From NCBI GenBank assembly GCA_017622795.1, contig JAGAQI010000008.1, positions 1-33,793 of the forward strand: DNA of 33,793 nucleotides. Direction: 5' to 3'. Position 1 is the stretch's first letter, and every line of letters starts with the position of its first letter. Both the position numbers and the translations under genes were made by a program. The stretch comes from Lachnospiraceae bacterium. GTDB lineage: Bacteria > Bacillota > Clostridia > Lachnospirales > Lachnospiraceae. Positions 15,404-23,931 of the stretch are shown in pieces. The notes under the pieces were generated by a model. It had not been told where the DNA came from and did not search any database. It saw only the letters and a program-made list of their open reading frames with translations.

Positions 15404-16537
15404 ATGCAGGTTGAATATAAAAAAGAATGGATGGATACCTATTTATGGATACGTTCGGAGAAAGAATCCGAGGTGTCTTACGAAGAAAAAATGATACAGC
15501 ATAATCCGGGAGAAGGAAGGTTGGAAGTTACCCGGCAGGAACAGGAGGGAAACACTTATTTTTGCTATAAAGTAACGGGGAAAAAAGCTTTAAACAGTAT
15601 TTACGCCGTACTTCCCATAGGGGAGCACCAGGTCCGTTCTATTTTGGGACAAGTGTTTGCAACACTGGAAGCGGGGAAAGAGTATTTACTCTCAGAGGAG
15701 GATTTTATTTTATCTCCCAATTACATTTTTGCGACCTTACCACGAATGGAACTGGAATTTTGTTATTTGCCCGGGTACGGGATTCCTCTTCGGGAGCAAT
15801 TGGAGGGGTTGTTTGAATATTTGCTAAACCGGGTGGATTATGAGGATAAACAGGCGGTGAACCTGCTGTATGACTGCTATATGTTTTGCATGAAAGAAAA
15901 GGGCGGTTTGGCGGAAATAAAGAAGCTGTTAGCTCAGGAAGGGGATAAGCAGGAACAGGGAAAAGAGAATGAAGTACAGAGTGCCCGCCCGGTGCAGCGG
16001 ATGATGCCGTCAGCAGAACCGTTGGCAGTAAAACCGGAACCGGTAAGATATCAGGAAGCAGCAGAGAAAAAAATAATAACAGGAGGTTCTTATGTTTCCT
16101 GGCTGGCAGAAAAGATTTTTCCATGGAAAAGAAAGGAACTTCCTTTGGTGGCGGAGGAGCAGGAAGAATACCGGGCAGAGCCCGCGGGTTCCCTGACGGA
16201 GGAGCGAACGGTTCTTTTATCTGCCGGAAAGGGTGCGGAGTATCCGGAACTGATTTGCGATGCCACCGGAGAGGTGGTCTATTTAAGAAAATTTCCGTTC
16301 TACATCGGCAGTGCAGGGGAATATGCAGATTTTGTGCCGGTAGCGGAAGGGGTGAGCCGGATTCATTGTTGTATTAATAAAAAAGAAGACAGATATTATC
16401 TGGCGGATTTGAATTCTACCAACGGAACCTACTTGAACGGAAAGGAGGTAAATCCGGGACAGGAACGTCTTTTGTCGGCAAATGACGAAATCCGGATTTG
16501 TTCACAGGAATTTTATATTAAATTTCCTTGTCACTAA
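15404..16537 (+). CDS. FHA-domain protein ending the Tad operon (DUF6382-like N terminus)
   Basis: The 377-residue soluble protein has an N-terminal domain (about 1-175) resembling the DUF6382 group, a low-complexity linker (180-280), and a C-terminal FHA domain (about 285-377). The FHA core keeps SRIH (318-321) and NSTNGT (337-342); the usual GR is GS (302-303). FHA domains bind phosphothreonine, so this protein may link pilus assembly to Ser/Thr phosphorylation; no kinase gene lies in the window. The ATG at 15404 follows AGGAGG. It is the last gene of the locus, and the glpK promoter overlaps its stop. Molecular partners are unknown. Confidence 0.85.
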   Translation: MQVEYKKEWMDTYLWIRSEKESEVSYEEKMIQHNPGEGRLEVTRQEQEGNTYFCYKVTGKKALNSIYAVLPIGEHQVRSILGQVFATLEAGKEYLLSEEDFILSPNYIFATLPRMELEFCYLPGYGIPLREQLEGLFEYLLNRVDYEDKQAVNLLYDCYMFCMKEKGGLAEIKKLLAQEGDKQEQGKENEVQSARPVQRMMPSAEPLAVKPEPVRYQEAAEKKIITGGSYVSWLAEKIFPWKRKELPLVAEEQEEYRAEPAGSLTEERTVLLSAGKGAEYPELICDATGEVVYLRKFPFYIGSAGEYADFVPVAEGVSRIHCCINKKEDRYYLADLNSTNGTYLNGKEVNPGQERLLSANDEIRICSQEFYIKFPCH

Positions 16538-16556
16538 AAGAGGAAACTGCTATACT
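16528..16556 (+). promoter_or_regulatory. glpK promoter overlapping the FHA gene stop
   Basis: -35 TTGTCA (16528-16533), a 17-base spacer and -10 TATACT (16551-16556). The FHA stop TAA is at 16535-16537, so the promoter starts inside the upstream gene. No terminator separates the two, and Tad transcripts may read into glpK. Confidence 0.82.
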
Positions 16557-16611
16557 TTTCTTATGGAATTTGGCATCAGCCAAAATAGTAAGTCAGAACA
16601 GGAGAAGAGTA

Positions 16612-18111
16612 ATGCAGAAAAAGTATATTATGGCTCTGGACCAGGGAACCACCAGTTCCAGATGTATTTTGTTTGATAAAAGCGGTAAAATCTGCAGTAT
16701 GGCTCAACGGGAATTTGAACAGATTTATCCGAATCCGGGATGGGTGGAACACAATCCGATGGAGATTTGGTCTTCCCAGCTGGGAGTGGTAACCGAGGCG
16801 CTGGCAAAAATCGGTGCGGACGCGGAAGAAATTGCGGCATTGGGCATTACCAACCAAAGAGAAACCACCATTGTGTGGAACCGTCATACCGGCGAACCGG
16901 TGTATAATGCTATTGTGTGGCAGTGCCATCGTACGGCAGGAATGGTAGAAGAATTAGTCGAGGAAAGATTTGGCGAGGTCATTAAAGCAAAAACCGGATT
17001 GGTTCCGGATGCTTATTTCTCTGCTACAAAGGTGGCCTGGATTTTAGAGAATGTACCGGGAGCAAGAGAAGCGGCCGAAGCGGGTGATTTATTGTTTGGT
17101 ACGGTAGACACCTGGCTGATATGGAACTTAACCAAAGGAAGAATTCATGTGACGGACTATACCAATGCATCCAGAACGATGTTATTTGATATCCACAATC
17201 TTTGTTGGGATGAAGAACTGTTAGCAAAATTCCGTATTCCGAAGAGCATGCTGCCGGAGGTAAAGCCCTCCAGCTGTGTGTATGGAAAAACCGACAAGGC
17301 GTTGCTTGGCGGAGAGATAATTATCGGTGGCGCGGCCGGGGATCAGCAGGCAGCGTTGTTCGGACAGTGCTGTTTTGACAAGGGCGACGTAAAAAATACC
17401 TACGGAACCGGATGCTTTCTGTTAATGAATACCGGAACCGAGGCTGTAGAAAGTAAAAACGGGCTGGTAACTACGATTGCAGCCGGTACCGGAGAGCAGG
17501 TAGAATATGCCCTGGAGGGCAGTGTGTTTGTTGCGGGTGCGGCAATTCAGTGGCTTCGTGACGGCCTCCGAATGATCCGTTCCGCGGCCCAGTCCCAGGA
17601 GTATGCACAAGAGGTAGAAGATACCGCAGGTATGTATATTGTACCGGCATTTTCCGGTCTTGGTGCTCCGTATTGGGACCAGCATGCCAGAGGTACCATA
17701 GTAGGTCTGACCAGGGGCTGCAGTAAAGAGCATTTTATCCGGGCAACGTTAGAGTCTATTGCCTATCAGTCCCATAGTGTGCTTCATGCCATGGAGCAGG
17801 ATGTGGGTACGGACATTACTACGTTAAAGGTAGACGGAGGAGCCAGTGCCAACGACTTTTTGATGCAGTTTCAGGCGGATATTATGGATGCAACGGTGCA
17901 TCGTCCGGGCTGTATAGAAACAACCGCCTTGGGAGCGGCTTATCTTGCCGGTCTTGCGGTAGGCTATTTTAAGGATAAAGAAGAAATCAGGGAAAACTGG
18001 CAGTTGGCAAAGGCGTTTACACCGGCTATGGAAGAGTCCCGGCGCAAGAAGCTGTTGCACGGTTGGGACAAGGCGGTGCGCTGCGCTTTATGCTGGCAGG
18101 ATGAGGACTAA
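16612..18111 (+). CDS. glpK: Glycerol kinase
   Basis: The 499-residue FGGY-family kinase phosphorylates glycerol to sn-glycerol 3-phosphate with ATP. It has the ATP-site start [12 protein letters not shown], the substrate-binding [12 protein letters not shown] and the conserved [14 protein letters not shown]. The C-terminal signature region includes [19 protein letters not shown]. Length is standard. The ATG at 16612 follows AGGAGA; ATG 16630 is a weaker alternative. It has its own promoter at 16528 and is followed after 3 bases by a rhomboid protease gene. No glpF or glpD is visible nearby, so glycerol uptake and oxidation genes must lie elsewhere. The identification is very secure. Confidence 0.96.
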   Translation: MQKKYIMALDQGTTSSRCILFDKSGKICSMAQREFEQIYPNPGWVEHNPMEIWSSQLGVVTEALAKIGADAEEIAALGITNQRETTIVWNRHTGEPVYNAIVWQCHRTAGMVEELVEERFGEVIKAKTGLVPDAYFSATKVAWILENVPGAREAAEAGDLLFGTVDTWLIWNLTKGRIHVTDYTNASRTMLFDIHNLCWDEELLAKFRIPKSMLPEVKPSSCVYGKTDKALLGGEIIIGGAAGDQQAALFGQCCFDKGDVKNTYGTGCFLLMNTGTEAVESKNGLVTTIAAGTGEQVEYALEGSVFVAGAAIQWLRDGLRMIRSAAQSQEYAQEVEDTAGMYIVPAFSGLGAPYWDQHARGTIVGLTRGCSKEHFIRATLESIAYQSHSVLHAMEQDVGTDITTLKVDGGASANDFLMQFQADIMDATVHRPGCIETTALGAAYLAGLAVGYFKDKEEIRENWQLAKAFTPAMEESRRKKLLHGWDKAVRCALCWQDED

Positions 18112-18114
18112 ACC

Positions 18115-18750
18115 GTGAGAGAACATACCGAACTTTTTGAACCGACGAAGAAATCTATCAATATCGTTATTGTGGCATTGACCGTAATAGCGTTTTTCGT
18201 GATGCAGTTTTGGGAAAAGAATAGCACAGACGGTGTGTTTTACGGTCATACCACGCAGTTTTTATTGGAGCACGGTGCATTGTATGCTCCCGGTGTACGT
18301 AATGGAGAGTGGTACCGGCTGGTTACCCATCTGTTTCTGCACGGGGATATTATGCATTTGGGCAACAATATGCTGATTTTATTTTGCCTCGGGAATGCAT
18401 TGGAGCATTATCTTGGGAAATTTTCTTACGCAGGAATATATTTTTTCAGCGGAATTCTTGCGGGTTTAGGTTCGGTCGTGTATAATACAGATAATACGGT
18501 TTCCGTGGGAGCATCCGGCGCGGTATTTGGCGTGGTGGGTGCTATGGCCTGGCTGGTAGTAAGAAATAAAGGCAGGCTGCCCGGCTTCACGGGACCGAGA
18601 ATGCTTATCTTTGTGCTGATGAGTGTCTACGCCGGCTTTGCGGACCGGGGTGTGGATAATGCGGCACATATTGCAGGTCTGATTGCCGGATTTTTGCTGG
18701 CAATTTTGATATACAGAAAACCGGAAGCGGAAACGGAGGTTGTCCCATGA
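18115..18750 (+). CDS. Rhomboid-family intramembrane serine protease
   Basis: This 211-residue protein has about six membrane segments and the rhomboid catalytic pair: serine S134 in GASGAVFG and histidine H185 in NAAHIAGLIAGF. HGDIMHLGNNM (76-86) is the conserved His/Asn region of the family. It cuts membrane-anchored substrates in the bilayer; the substrate is unknown. It starts with GTG 18115, three bases after the glpK stop and 7 after GAGGA, and its stop overlaps the next ATG (ATGA). The tight spacing means co-translation with its neighbours. A link to glycerol metabolism is not implied by the sequence. Confidence 0.92.
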   Translation: MREHTELFEPTKKSINIVIVALTVIAFFVMQFWEKNSTDGVFYGHTTQFLLEHGALYAPGVRNGEWYRLVTHLFLHGDIMHLGNNMLILFCLGNALEHYLGKFSYAGIYFFSGILAGLGSVVYNTDNTVSVGASGAVFGVVGAMAWLVVRNKGRLPGFTGPRMLIFVLMSVYAGFADRGVDNAAHIAGLIAGFLLAILIYRKPEAETEVVP

Positions 18751-19751
18751 GAATACATATTTATTACGGCGGAAGAGGCTTAATTGAAGATTCTACTTTG
18801 TATGTGCTGTCTAAAATTACAGAGGTTTTGGAAGAACTGCGGGTGGAAGTAAAGCGTTATAATCTGTATGAAACCAAAAATGAAATTGCGGTGCTCGCCA
18901 GCGGCATCAAGGAAGCAGACGGTGTGATTTTGGCGGCTTCCGTGGAATGGTACGGTATTGGCGGTTTACTGCAGCAGTTTTTGGATTACTGTTGGCTGTA
19001 TGCAGATAAGGCAAAGCTCAGTAATTTATATATGATGCCGGTGGTAGTTTCCACAACCTACGGGGAAAGAGAAGCGGAGCAGAACCTGATGAAATCATGG
19101 GAATTGCTTGGCGGTTCCTTGTGTCCTGGCATTACTGCTTATGTGGAAAACCAGACGGACTTTGAAACCAATGGAAATTATGCCAAGGTAATCGAGACCA
19201 GGGCAGAGAATTTATACCGCACCATCAATCAGAAGATTAAGGCGTTGCCATCCAGCACCTTTGCATTAAAGCAGACCATATCCGGAAGCGTTCCGATGGA
19301 ACTTACCCCTCAGGAAAGCGAGCAGTTATCCAAGTATGTGTCTGATGACACTTATGTAAAGAAGCAAAAGGCAGACATTGAGGAGTTGTCCCAGATGTTT
19401 AAGGAGATGATGGACCGTACCGACGGAAAGGACAGCAGCCAGGAGTTTATCCGGAACCTGAAGGATAATTTCAATCCGCCAAAGGAAGAGGTAAAGGCGA
19501 TTTTTGAAATCCGTATGACGGATACGGGAAAAACCTTAATTGTAGATGTAGATAAGGATAAGCTGCAGTGCCATTACGGTGACAGTGATTATGCGGATGT
19601 GGTGGCAACAACCACAAGAGCAGTCGTAAATAAACTGGTAAACGGCAGAACCACATTCCAGGGTGCGTTTATGTCCGGAGAGCTTACTGCCAAGGGCGAT
19701 TTCAAAACCCTGCGTATGTTTGACCAGTTGTTCCGGTTTGATAAAATTTAA
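18747..19751 (+). CDS. Flavodoxin-like domain fused to SCP2 sterol-carrier domain
   Basis: The 334-residue protein has an N-terminal flavodoxin/NADPH-dependent FMN reductase-like fold (1-170: IHIYYGGRG, EWYGIGGLLQQFLDYC, PVVVSTTYGEREAEQNLM) and, after a helical linker (180-235), an SCP2-type domain (about 236-334, with GRTTFQGAFMSGELTAKGD). SCP2 domains bind lipids or act as small hydrophobic-ligand carriers. The combination suggests a flavin-dependent reduction of a lipid-like substrate or a dimerisation module (inference). The ATG overlaps the rhomboid stop by four bases. It is followed 17 bases later by the HIT gene. No reaction can be assigned. Confidence 0.82.
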   Translation: MRIHIYYGGRGLIEDSTLYVLSKITEVLEELRVEVKRYNLYETKNEIAVLASGIKEADGVILAASVEWYGIGGLLQQFLDYCWLYADKAKLSNLYMMPVVVSTTYGEREAEQNLMKSWELLGGSLCPGITAYVENQTDFETNGNYAKVIETRAENLYRTINQKIKALPSSTFALKQTISGSVPMELTPQESEQLSKYVSDDTYVKKQKADIEELSQMFKEMMDRTDGKDSSQEFIRNLKDNFNPPKEEVKAIFEIRMTDTGKTLIVDVDKDKLQCHYGDSDYADVVATTTRAVVNKLVNGRTTFQGAFMSGELTAKGDFKTLRMFDQLFRFDKI

Positions 19752-19768
19752 GTAGGAGGGAAAATAAA

Positions 19769-20182
19769 ATGGATTCCTGTATTTTTTGTAAGATTATTAA
19801 GGGGGAGATTCCTTCCTCCACCATTTATGAAGATGAGAATGTAAAGGTGATTTTGGATATTTCTCCGGCGGCGAAGGGACACGCTATTTTGCTGGTAAAA
19901 GAGCATGTGGCAAATGTATTTGAGCTTCCGGCAGAGCTTGCAGGCAAGGTGTTTTCTGTAGTGCCAAAAGTGGCAGCAGCCATTAAAGCCGAGCTTGGTT
20001 GTGACGGCATGAACATTTTGCAGAACAATGGTGTAGAAGCCGGCCAGACTGTATTCCACCTGCACATTCATTTTATCCCTCGCTGGAAAAATGATACCGT
20101 AAATATCAAGTGGGCACCGCTTGGTTATGCAGACGGGGAAGCAGCAGAGCTTGCAGCAGCAATTAAGGCAAGATTAGTCTAA
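19769..20182 (+). CDS. hit: HIT-family nucleotide hydrolase
   Basis: The 137-residue protein has the histidine triad HLHIHF at 97-102, where H99 is the expected catalytic residue, and an N-terminal CIFCKIIKGEIPS typical of the HINT-like branch. Such enzymes cleave phosphoramidates or AMP-linked conjugates. The ATG at 19769 follows AGGAGGG. It is the last gene of the glpK-rhomboid-SCP2 group and is followed by a long terminator hairpin. Substrate is unknown. Family identification is secure. Confidence 0.93.
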   Translation: MDSCIFCKIIKGEIPSSTIYEDENVKVILDISPAAKGHAILLVKEHVANVFELPAELAGKVFSVVPKVAAAIKAELGCDGMNILQNNGVEAGQTVFHLHIHFIPRWKNDTVNIKWAPLGYADGEAAELAAAIKARLV

Positions 20183-20195
20183 GAGAATGCAAAAC

Positions 20196-20270
20196 AGATA
20201 AGAAAAAAGATATTTCAAAGCAGTGACTCATGTCCGGCATGGGAACTGCGTGAAATATCTTTTTTTGTCT
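20196..20270. terminator. Long bidirectional terminator hairpin between convergent genes
   Basis: AAAAAAGATATTTCA (about 20202-20216) pairs with TGAAATATCTTTTTT (20251-20265), and inside it GCAGT/ACTGC and CATG/CATG continue the stem. T-rich ends are present on both strands. It abuts the stop codon of the convergent gene at 20271. Confidence 0.88.
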
Positions 20271-20540
20271 TTAGTCTTCCTCAATTACCTGAATCTCCAA
20301 ATAATCAAACTCGATGGTATCTACGAAATTATCCTGGTAAAACCGTGCTTTGTCATGCTTTTGGAACTCCCGTACAGTGGCATCCAGCCACATCGGCTTG
20401 GATAAATCAAATTCATAGCAAACAGAGTCTAAAGCGGCAAAGATTTTCCGGGTACGGTTTAATTCATTGTCGTCATTTTCTATTACAATATCCTTTAATA
20501 AATGATTATCTTTCCAAATTTTTGCCCATAAACGAAACAT
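20271..20540 (-). CDS. Conserved-looking small hypothetical protein
   Basis: This 89-residue soluble protein begins MFRLWAKIWKDNHLLKD and ends with acidic strands (FDYLEIQVIEED). I do not recognise a named domain, although such short MFRLW-type proteins seem widespread in Lachnospiraceae. It has no membrane helix, signal peptide or cysteine cluster. ATG 20540 follows AAAGGA on the minus strand; a TTG at 20573 would extend the frame but lacks a good site. It stands alone, convergent with HIT, and shares the terminator with it. A TATAGT -10-like box lies upstream, without a clear -35 box. Confidence 0.72.
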   Translation of the reverse strand: MFRLWAKIWKDNHLLKDIVIENDDNELNRTRKIFAALDSVCYEFDLSKPMWLDATVREFQKHDKARFYQDNFVDTIEFDYLEIQVIEED

Positions 20541-20614
20541 AAGTTTTTCATCCTTTTCTTTGTACTTGCCCAAAGTTTACTATACTTTATGGATTTTTTC
20601 AATATGCCCGGATA

Positions 20615-20643
20615 TTGACATTTGTAAAAAGCTGTGATACAGT
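20615..20643 (+). promoter_or_regulatory. Promoter of the EIIC-type permease gene
   Basis: -35 TTGACA (20615-20620), a 17-base spacer and -10 TACAGT (20638-20643). Just downstream, GACTTT (20645-20650) and AAAGTC (20659-20664) form a 6-bp inverted repeat around the expected transcription start, which could be an operator or a 5' hairpin. Confidence 0.78.
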
Positions 20644-20693
20644 CGACTTTGTCGTGGTAAAGTCATAAAGAGGAGAACAGGAGGATACATAAC

Positions 20694-21800
20694 ATGAAAA
20701 AAATAAAAGACGTTTTAAACCGTATTTTTATCGATGGTTTGAGCGGAATGGCGTTGGGTCTTTTTGCTACGCTGATTATCGGAACTATCATGGAACAGGC
20801 AGGTGCTCTTGTCCCGGGAGTAGTTGGGACTTATATAAAGTTTTTCGGTTCGGTGGCTAAGTATATGACAGGAGCAGGAATTGGTGTAGGCGTGGCAAGT
20901 AAATTTAAGGCAGGTCCTCTGGTGACTGTTTCTGCTGCAACTGCAGGAATGGTGGGGGCTTATGCTTCCAAAATTTTAGCCGGAAGCTTTTTGGTTTCAG
21001 CCGGAGAGCTTGTTTTTGCAGAGAGCGGAAGCCCTGCAGGCGCCATGGTGATACTTTCCGGATTTGGTGAACCGTTAGGGGCTTTTATCGCTGCATATGT
21101 GGCAATTGAACTTGGTCTGCTGGTTTCCGGAAAAACAAAGGTGGACATTATTGCGACCCCGTTGGTGTCTATTTTATCCGGTTCGACAGTTGGTTTATTA
21201 ATCGGACCATCCATTTCCGGTTTTATGGCATGGTTAGGAAGTATTGTAAACTATAATGTAGAGCAAAATCCTGTTTTGGGCGGTATTATTGTATCGGTGT
21301 TGATGGGAATGATTTTAACCCTGCCAATCAGTTCTGCGGCTATCGGAATTTCGCTCAATTTAAGCGGATTGGCAGCAGGTGCGGCTACGATTGGCTGCTG
21401 TGCTAACATGATTGGATTTGCGGTGGCAAGTTATCGGGAAAATAAAGTAGGGGGCTTAATTGCCCAGGGAATCGGAACCAGTATGCTTCAGGTTCCGAAT
21501 ATCGTAAAGAAGCCGGTAATCTGGCTCCCGGCAATCCTTACCAGTGCGATTTTAGGCCCGGTGAGTACTACCCTTGTTGTGATGACCAATAACGCAGTCG
21601 GTTCCGGAATGGGTACGGCAGGTCTGGTGGGACAGATTATGACGTATCAGGTCATGGCACCAACGGAAGGGGTGGTTGCCACACTGATAAAGATTGCTGT
21701 CATGCACTTTATTTTACCTGCACTTTTATCCTTTGGAATTTCAGAAGTAATGAGAAAAAAGGGATGGATTAAAGAAGGCGATATGAAATTAGAAGTATAA
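20694..21800 (+). CDS. PTS EIIC-like permease (PTS_EIIC_2 family), orphan
   Basis: The 368-residue, very hydrophobic protein has about 9-10 membrane segments and features of the PTS_EIIC_2 family, such as FGEPLGAFIAAYVAIELG and PTEGVVATLIKIAVMHF. No EIIA or EIIB domain is present in the protein or as a neighbouring gene, so it may act as a permease or transport-like sensor without a private phosphotransfer chain, or may use partners encoded elsewhere. The ATG at 20694 follows AGGAGG. It is monocistronic: a promoter lies upstream and a terminator shared with mtnN downstream. Substrate is unknown. Confidence 0.8.
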   Translation: MKKIKDVLNRIFIDGLSGMALGLFATLIIGTIMEQAGALVPGVVGTYIKFFGSVAKYMTGAGIGVGVASKFKAGPLVTVSAATAGMVGAYASKILAGSFLVSAGELVFAESGSPAGAMVILSGFGEPLGAFIAAYVAIELGLLVSGKTKVDIIATPLVSILSGSTVGLLIGPSISGFMAWLGSIVNYNVEQNPVLGGIIVSVLMGMILTLPISSAAIGISLNLSGLAAGAATIGCCANMIGFAVASYRENKVGGLIAQGIGTSMLQVPNIVKKPVIWLPAILTSAILGPVSTTLVVMTNNAVGSGMGTAGLVGQIMTYQVMAPTEGVVATLIKIAVMHFILPALLSFGISEVMRKKGWIKEGDMKLEV

Positions 21801-21833
21801 AAAGTAAATAATCCGATGAGAAGATGAGGATAG

Positions 21834-21876
21834 AAAAGTCTCTCTTTCCCTGCGGTGGCAGGGGCAGAGAGACTTT
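21834..21876. terminator. Bidirectional terminator between the permease and mtnN genes
   Basis: AAAAGTCTCTC pairs with GAGAGACTTTT, and CCCTGC with GCAGGG around a GGTG loop, giving a strong stem with A and T flanks on both strands. It lies 33 bases after the permease stop and about 50 before the convergent mtnN stop. Confidence 0.88.
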
Positions 21877-21925
21877 TAACGTTTGTACCTATTATTTGGT
21901 AAATATATATTGATAAATAAAGGAA

Positions 21926-22624
21926 CTATGCCACTTCCTCTACTAAAGCCAGCATCAGCTTTACGGTATGCTCGATGGCCTGCTTTTCAAAGGTAGGATA
22001 GTCCATCTGGGCAGAGTTATCTGCTTTATCAGAGATGGCACGGATGATTAAGAACGGAAGACTATTGTTATATGCTGCCTGTGCAATGGCGGCCCCTTCC
22101 ATTTCGGTACATTTTGCTACAAAATTGGTTACAATAAAGTCCTTTTTTGCCTTATCTGCGATAAACTGGTCACCGGTGGCAACACGGCCTTCATGGACAC
22201 TGATTTCCGGATTTACTTTTTCACAGATGACTTTTGCTGCGGCGCGTAATTTTTCATCTGCCGGGAAGAAGGATACCGGCATTCTTGGGATAACACCAAG
22301 GTCATAGCCAAAAGCTACCGCATCCATATCATGCTGGACGGCATCGGTACAAAGAACGATGTCACCGATGTCGATGGATGCGTCCAGGGAACCGGCAATT
22401 CCGGTGTTGATGACACAGTCTACAGAGAATAAGTCTGCAAGAATCTGGGTGCAGCAGCCGGCGTTTACTTTGCCGATACCGGAACGGACAACAGTTACCG
22501 CTTTTCCGAGTAATAATCCGTCATAAAAATCCATTCCTGCTTTTGTGGTAATGGTCAGATTTGTCATTTGTTCTTTTAACTGTGCAACTTCTTCTTCCAT
22601 TGCGCCGATAATTCCAAATTTCAC
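21926..22624 (-). CDS. mtnN: 5'-methylthioadenosine/S-adenosylhomocysteine nucleosidase
   Basis: The 232-residue enzyme cleaves adenine from methylthioadenosine and S-adenosylhomocysteine, recycling methyl-donor by-products. The catalytic set is present: E12 in IGAMEEEVAQL, E174 in CTEMEGAAIAQ and D199 in AISDKADNS. Length matches the family. The start is GTG (22622-22624), with AAAGGAG 9 bases upstream on the minus strand. It has its own minus-strand promoter and converges on the permease gene. It is probably constitutive housekeeping. No luxS or methionine genes are nearby. The call is very secure. Confidence 0.96.
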   Translation of the reverse strand: MKFGIIGAMEEEVAQLKEQMTNLTITTKAGMDFYDGLLLGKAVTVVRSGIGKVNAGCCTQILADLFSVDCVINTGIAGSLDASIDIGDIVLCTDAVQHDMDAVAFGYDLGVIPRMPVSFFPADEKLRAAAKVICEKVNPEISVHEGRVATGDQFIADKAKKDFIVTNFVAKCTEMEGAAIAQAAYNNSLPFLIIRAISDKADNSAQMDYPTFEKQAIEHTVKLMLALVEEVA

Positions 22625-22667
22625 TTAGATACACTCCTTTTTTTCTCGTGTTTTCATTCGATACTTA

Positions 22668-22696
22668 AGTATAACACAGCCAAAAAACCTTTTCAA
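22668..22696 (-). promoter_or_regulatory. mtnN promoter
   Basis: On the minus strand, -35 TTGAAA (22691-22696), a 17-base spacer and -10 TATACT (22668-22673). The transcript would start about 40 bases before the GTG start. Confidence 0.82.
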
Positions 22697-22759
22697 CGAG
22701 AAAAGGTCGAAACAACAGGGATTTTCATCGATAAAAATGCCGGAAAGTTGCTTCATGGA

Positions 22760-22788
22760 TTGCAAAAAAGATTGTTTTGGTGTAAAAT
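22760..22788 (+). promoter_or_regulatory. Promoter of murG and the genes after it
   Basis: -35 TTGCAA (22760-22765), a 17-base spacer and -10 TAAAAT (22783-22788). The murG start is 37 bases after the -10 box. It is divergent from the mtnN promoter and about 64 bases away from it. Confidence 0.75.
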
Positions 22789-22824
22789 AGATGTACTTAT
22801 AAATAATAGGAGTACTATAGCCTG

Positions 22825-23901
22825 ATGAAACGAATTGTATTAACCGGAGGAGGCACGGCAGGTCATGTCACACCAAACCTTGCATTGCTTCCGCATTTAA
22901 GAGATAAGGGCTGCGAAGTCAGTTATATCGGTTCCTATAACGGAATTGAAAAGGGGTTGATAGAAGCGGCGGGAATTCCGTATTACGGTATTTCTTCCGG
23001 AAAACTCAGAAGATATTTCGACCCTAAAAATTTTTCCGATCCGTTTAAGGTAATGAAAGGCTTTTTCGAAGCCAGAAAATTGTTAAAAAATTTAAAACCG
23101 GACGTGATTTTTTCCAAGGGCGGATTTGTTGCCGTTCCCGTGGTTCTGGCGGCAAAAACAAGAAATATTCCGTGTGTCATTCACGAATCCGATATTACTC
23201 CGGGTCTGGCAAACAAAATTTGTATTCCAATGGCAAAAAAGGTATGTGCCAACTTCCCGGAAACCATGAAATATCTTCCGGAAGACAAGGCAGTGCTTAC
23301 CGGTTCGCCAATCCGGGAAGAATTATTTCAAGGTAATAAAATTGCCGGTTTGGATTTTTGCGGATTTACGGCCAATAAGCCGGTTATCATGATTGTAGGA
23401 GGCAGCACCGGTGCTGCCGCATTAAATGAAGCGGTGCGCAATCTTTTGCCAACCCTGCTTCGCGAGTATCAAATTATCCACCTGTGCGGAAAAGGTAAAG
23501 CTTCAGAAGAGCATAAGAATGTCGAGGGCTACCGCCAGTTTGAATATGTCAGCAAAGAAATGAAGGATTTGTTTGCTGCAGCAGATTTAGTTATTTCCAG
23601 GGCAGGAGCAAATTCCATTTGTGAGTTACTTGCTCTCAGAAAACCGCATATTCTGGTTCCTCTTTCTGCGGCGGCCAGCCGGGGAGACCAGATTTTAAAT
23701 GCAGAGTCTTTTGAACATCAGGGTTTTTCTTATGTTTTACAGGAAGAAAATCTGACAAACGATACCTTGCTCCGTGCCATTCATCATGTAACCGAGCATC
23801 GGCAGGAGTATATTGATGCTATGGAGAAGAGCAAACTAAATGAAGCAATCTCAACCGTTTTGGGGCTGTTGGAAGCAACCGCCAAAGATAAAAGGAAGTA
23901 A
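22825..23901 (+). CDS. murG: UDP-GlcNAc:undecaprenyl-muramoylpentapeptide GlcNAc-transferase
   Basis: The 358-residue GT28 enzyme makes lipid II from lipid I at the inner face of the membrane. GGGTAGHVTPNLAL at 8-21 is the N-terminal G-loop, FSKGGFVAVPVVLAA and HESDITPGLANK follow, and the C-terminal donor site shows IVGGSTGAAALNEAVR and SRAGANSICELLALRKPHILVPL. Length is typical. The ATG at 22825 lies 12 bases after AGGAG, a little long. The gene is outside a division/cell-wall cluster, next to a chemoreceptor gene that starts 30 bases after its stop. A paralogue may exist elsewhere in the genome; that cannot be judged here. Confidence 0.93.
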   Translation: MKRIVLTGGGTAGHVTPNLALLPHLRDKGCEVSYIGSYNGIEKGLIEAAGIPYYGISSGKLRRYFDPKNFSDPFKVMKGFFEARKLLKNLKPDVIFSKGGFVAVPVVLAAKTRNIPCVIHESDITPGLANKICIPMAKKVCANFPETMKYLPEDKAVLTGSPIREELFQGNKIAGLDFCGFTANKPVIMIVGGSTGAAALNEAVRNLLPTLLREYQIIHLCGKGKASEEHKNVEGYRQFEYVSKEMKDLFAAADLVISRAGANSICELLALRKPHILVPLSAAASRGDQILNAESFEHQGFSYVLQEENLTNDTLLRAIHHVTEHRQEYIDAMEKSKLNEAISTVLGLLEATAKDKRK

Positions 23902-23931
23902 ATTTCCAATTTGAAAGGAGCACAAAAGAGT

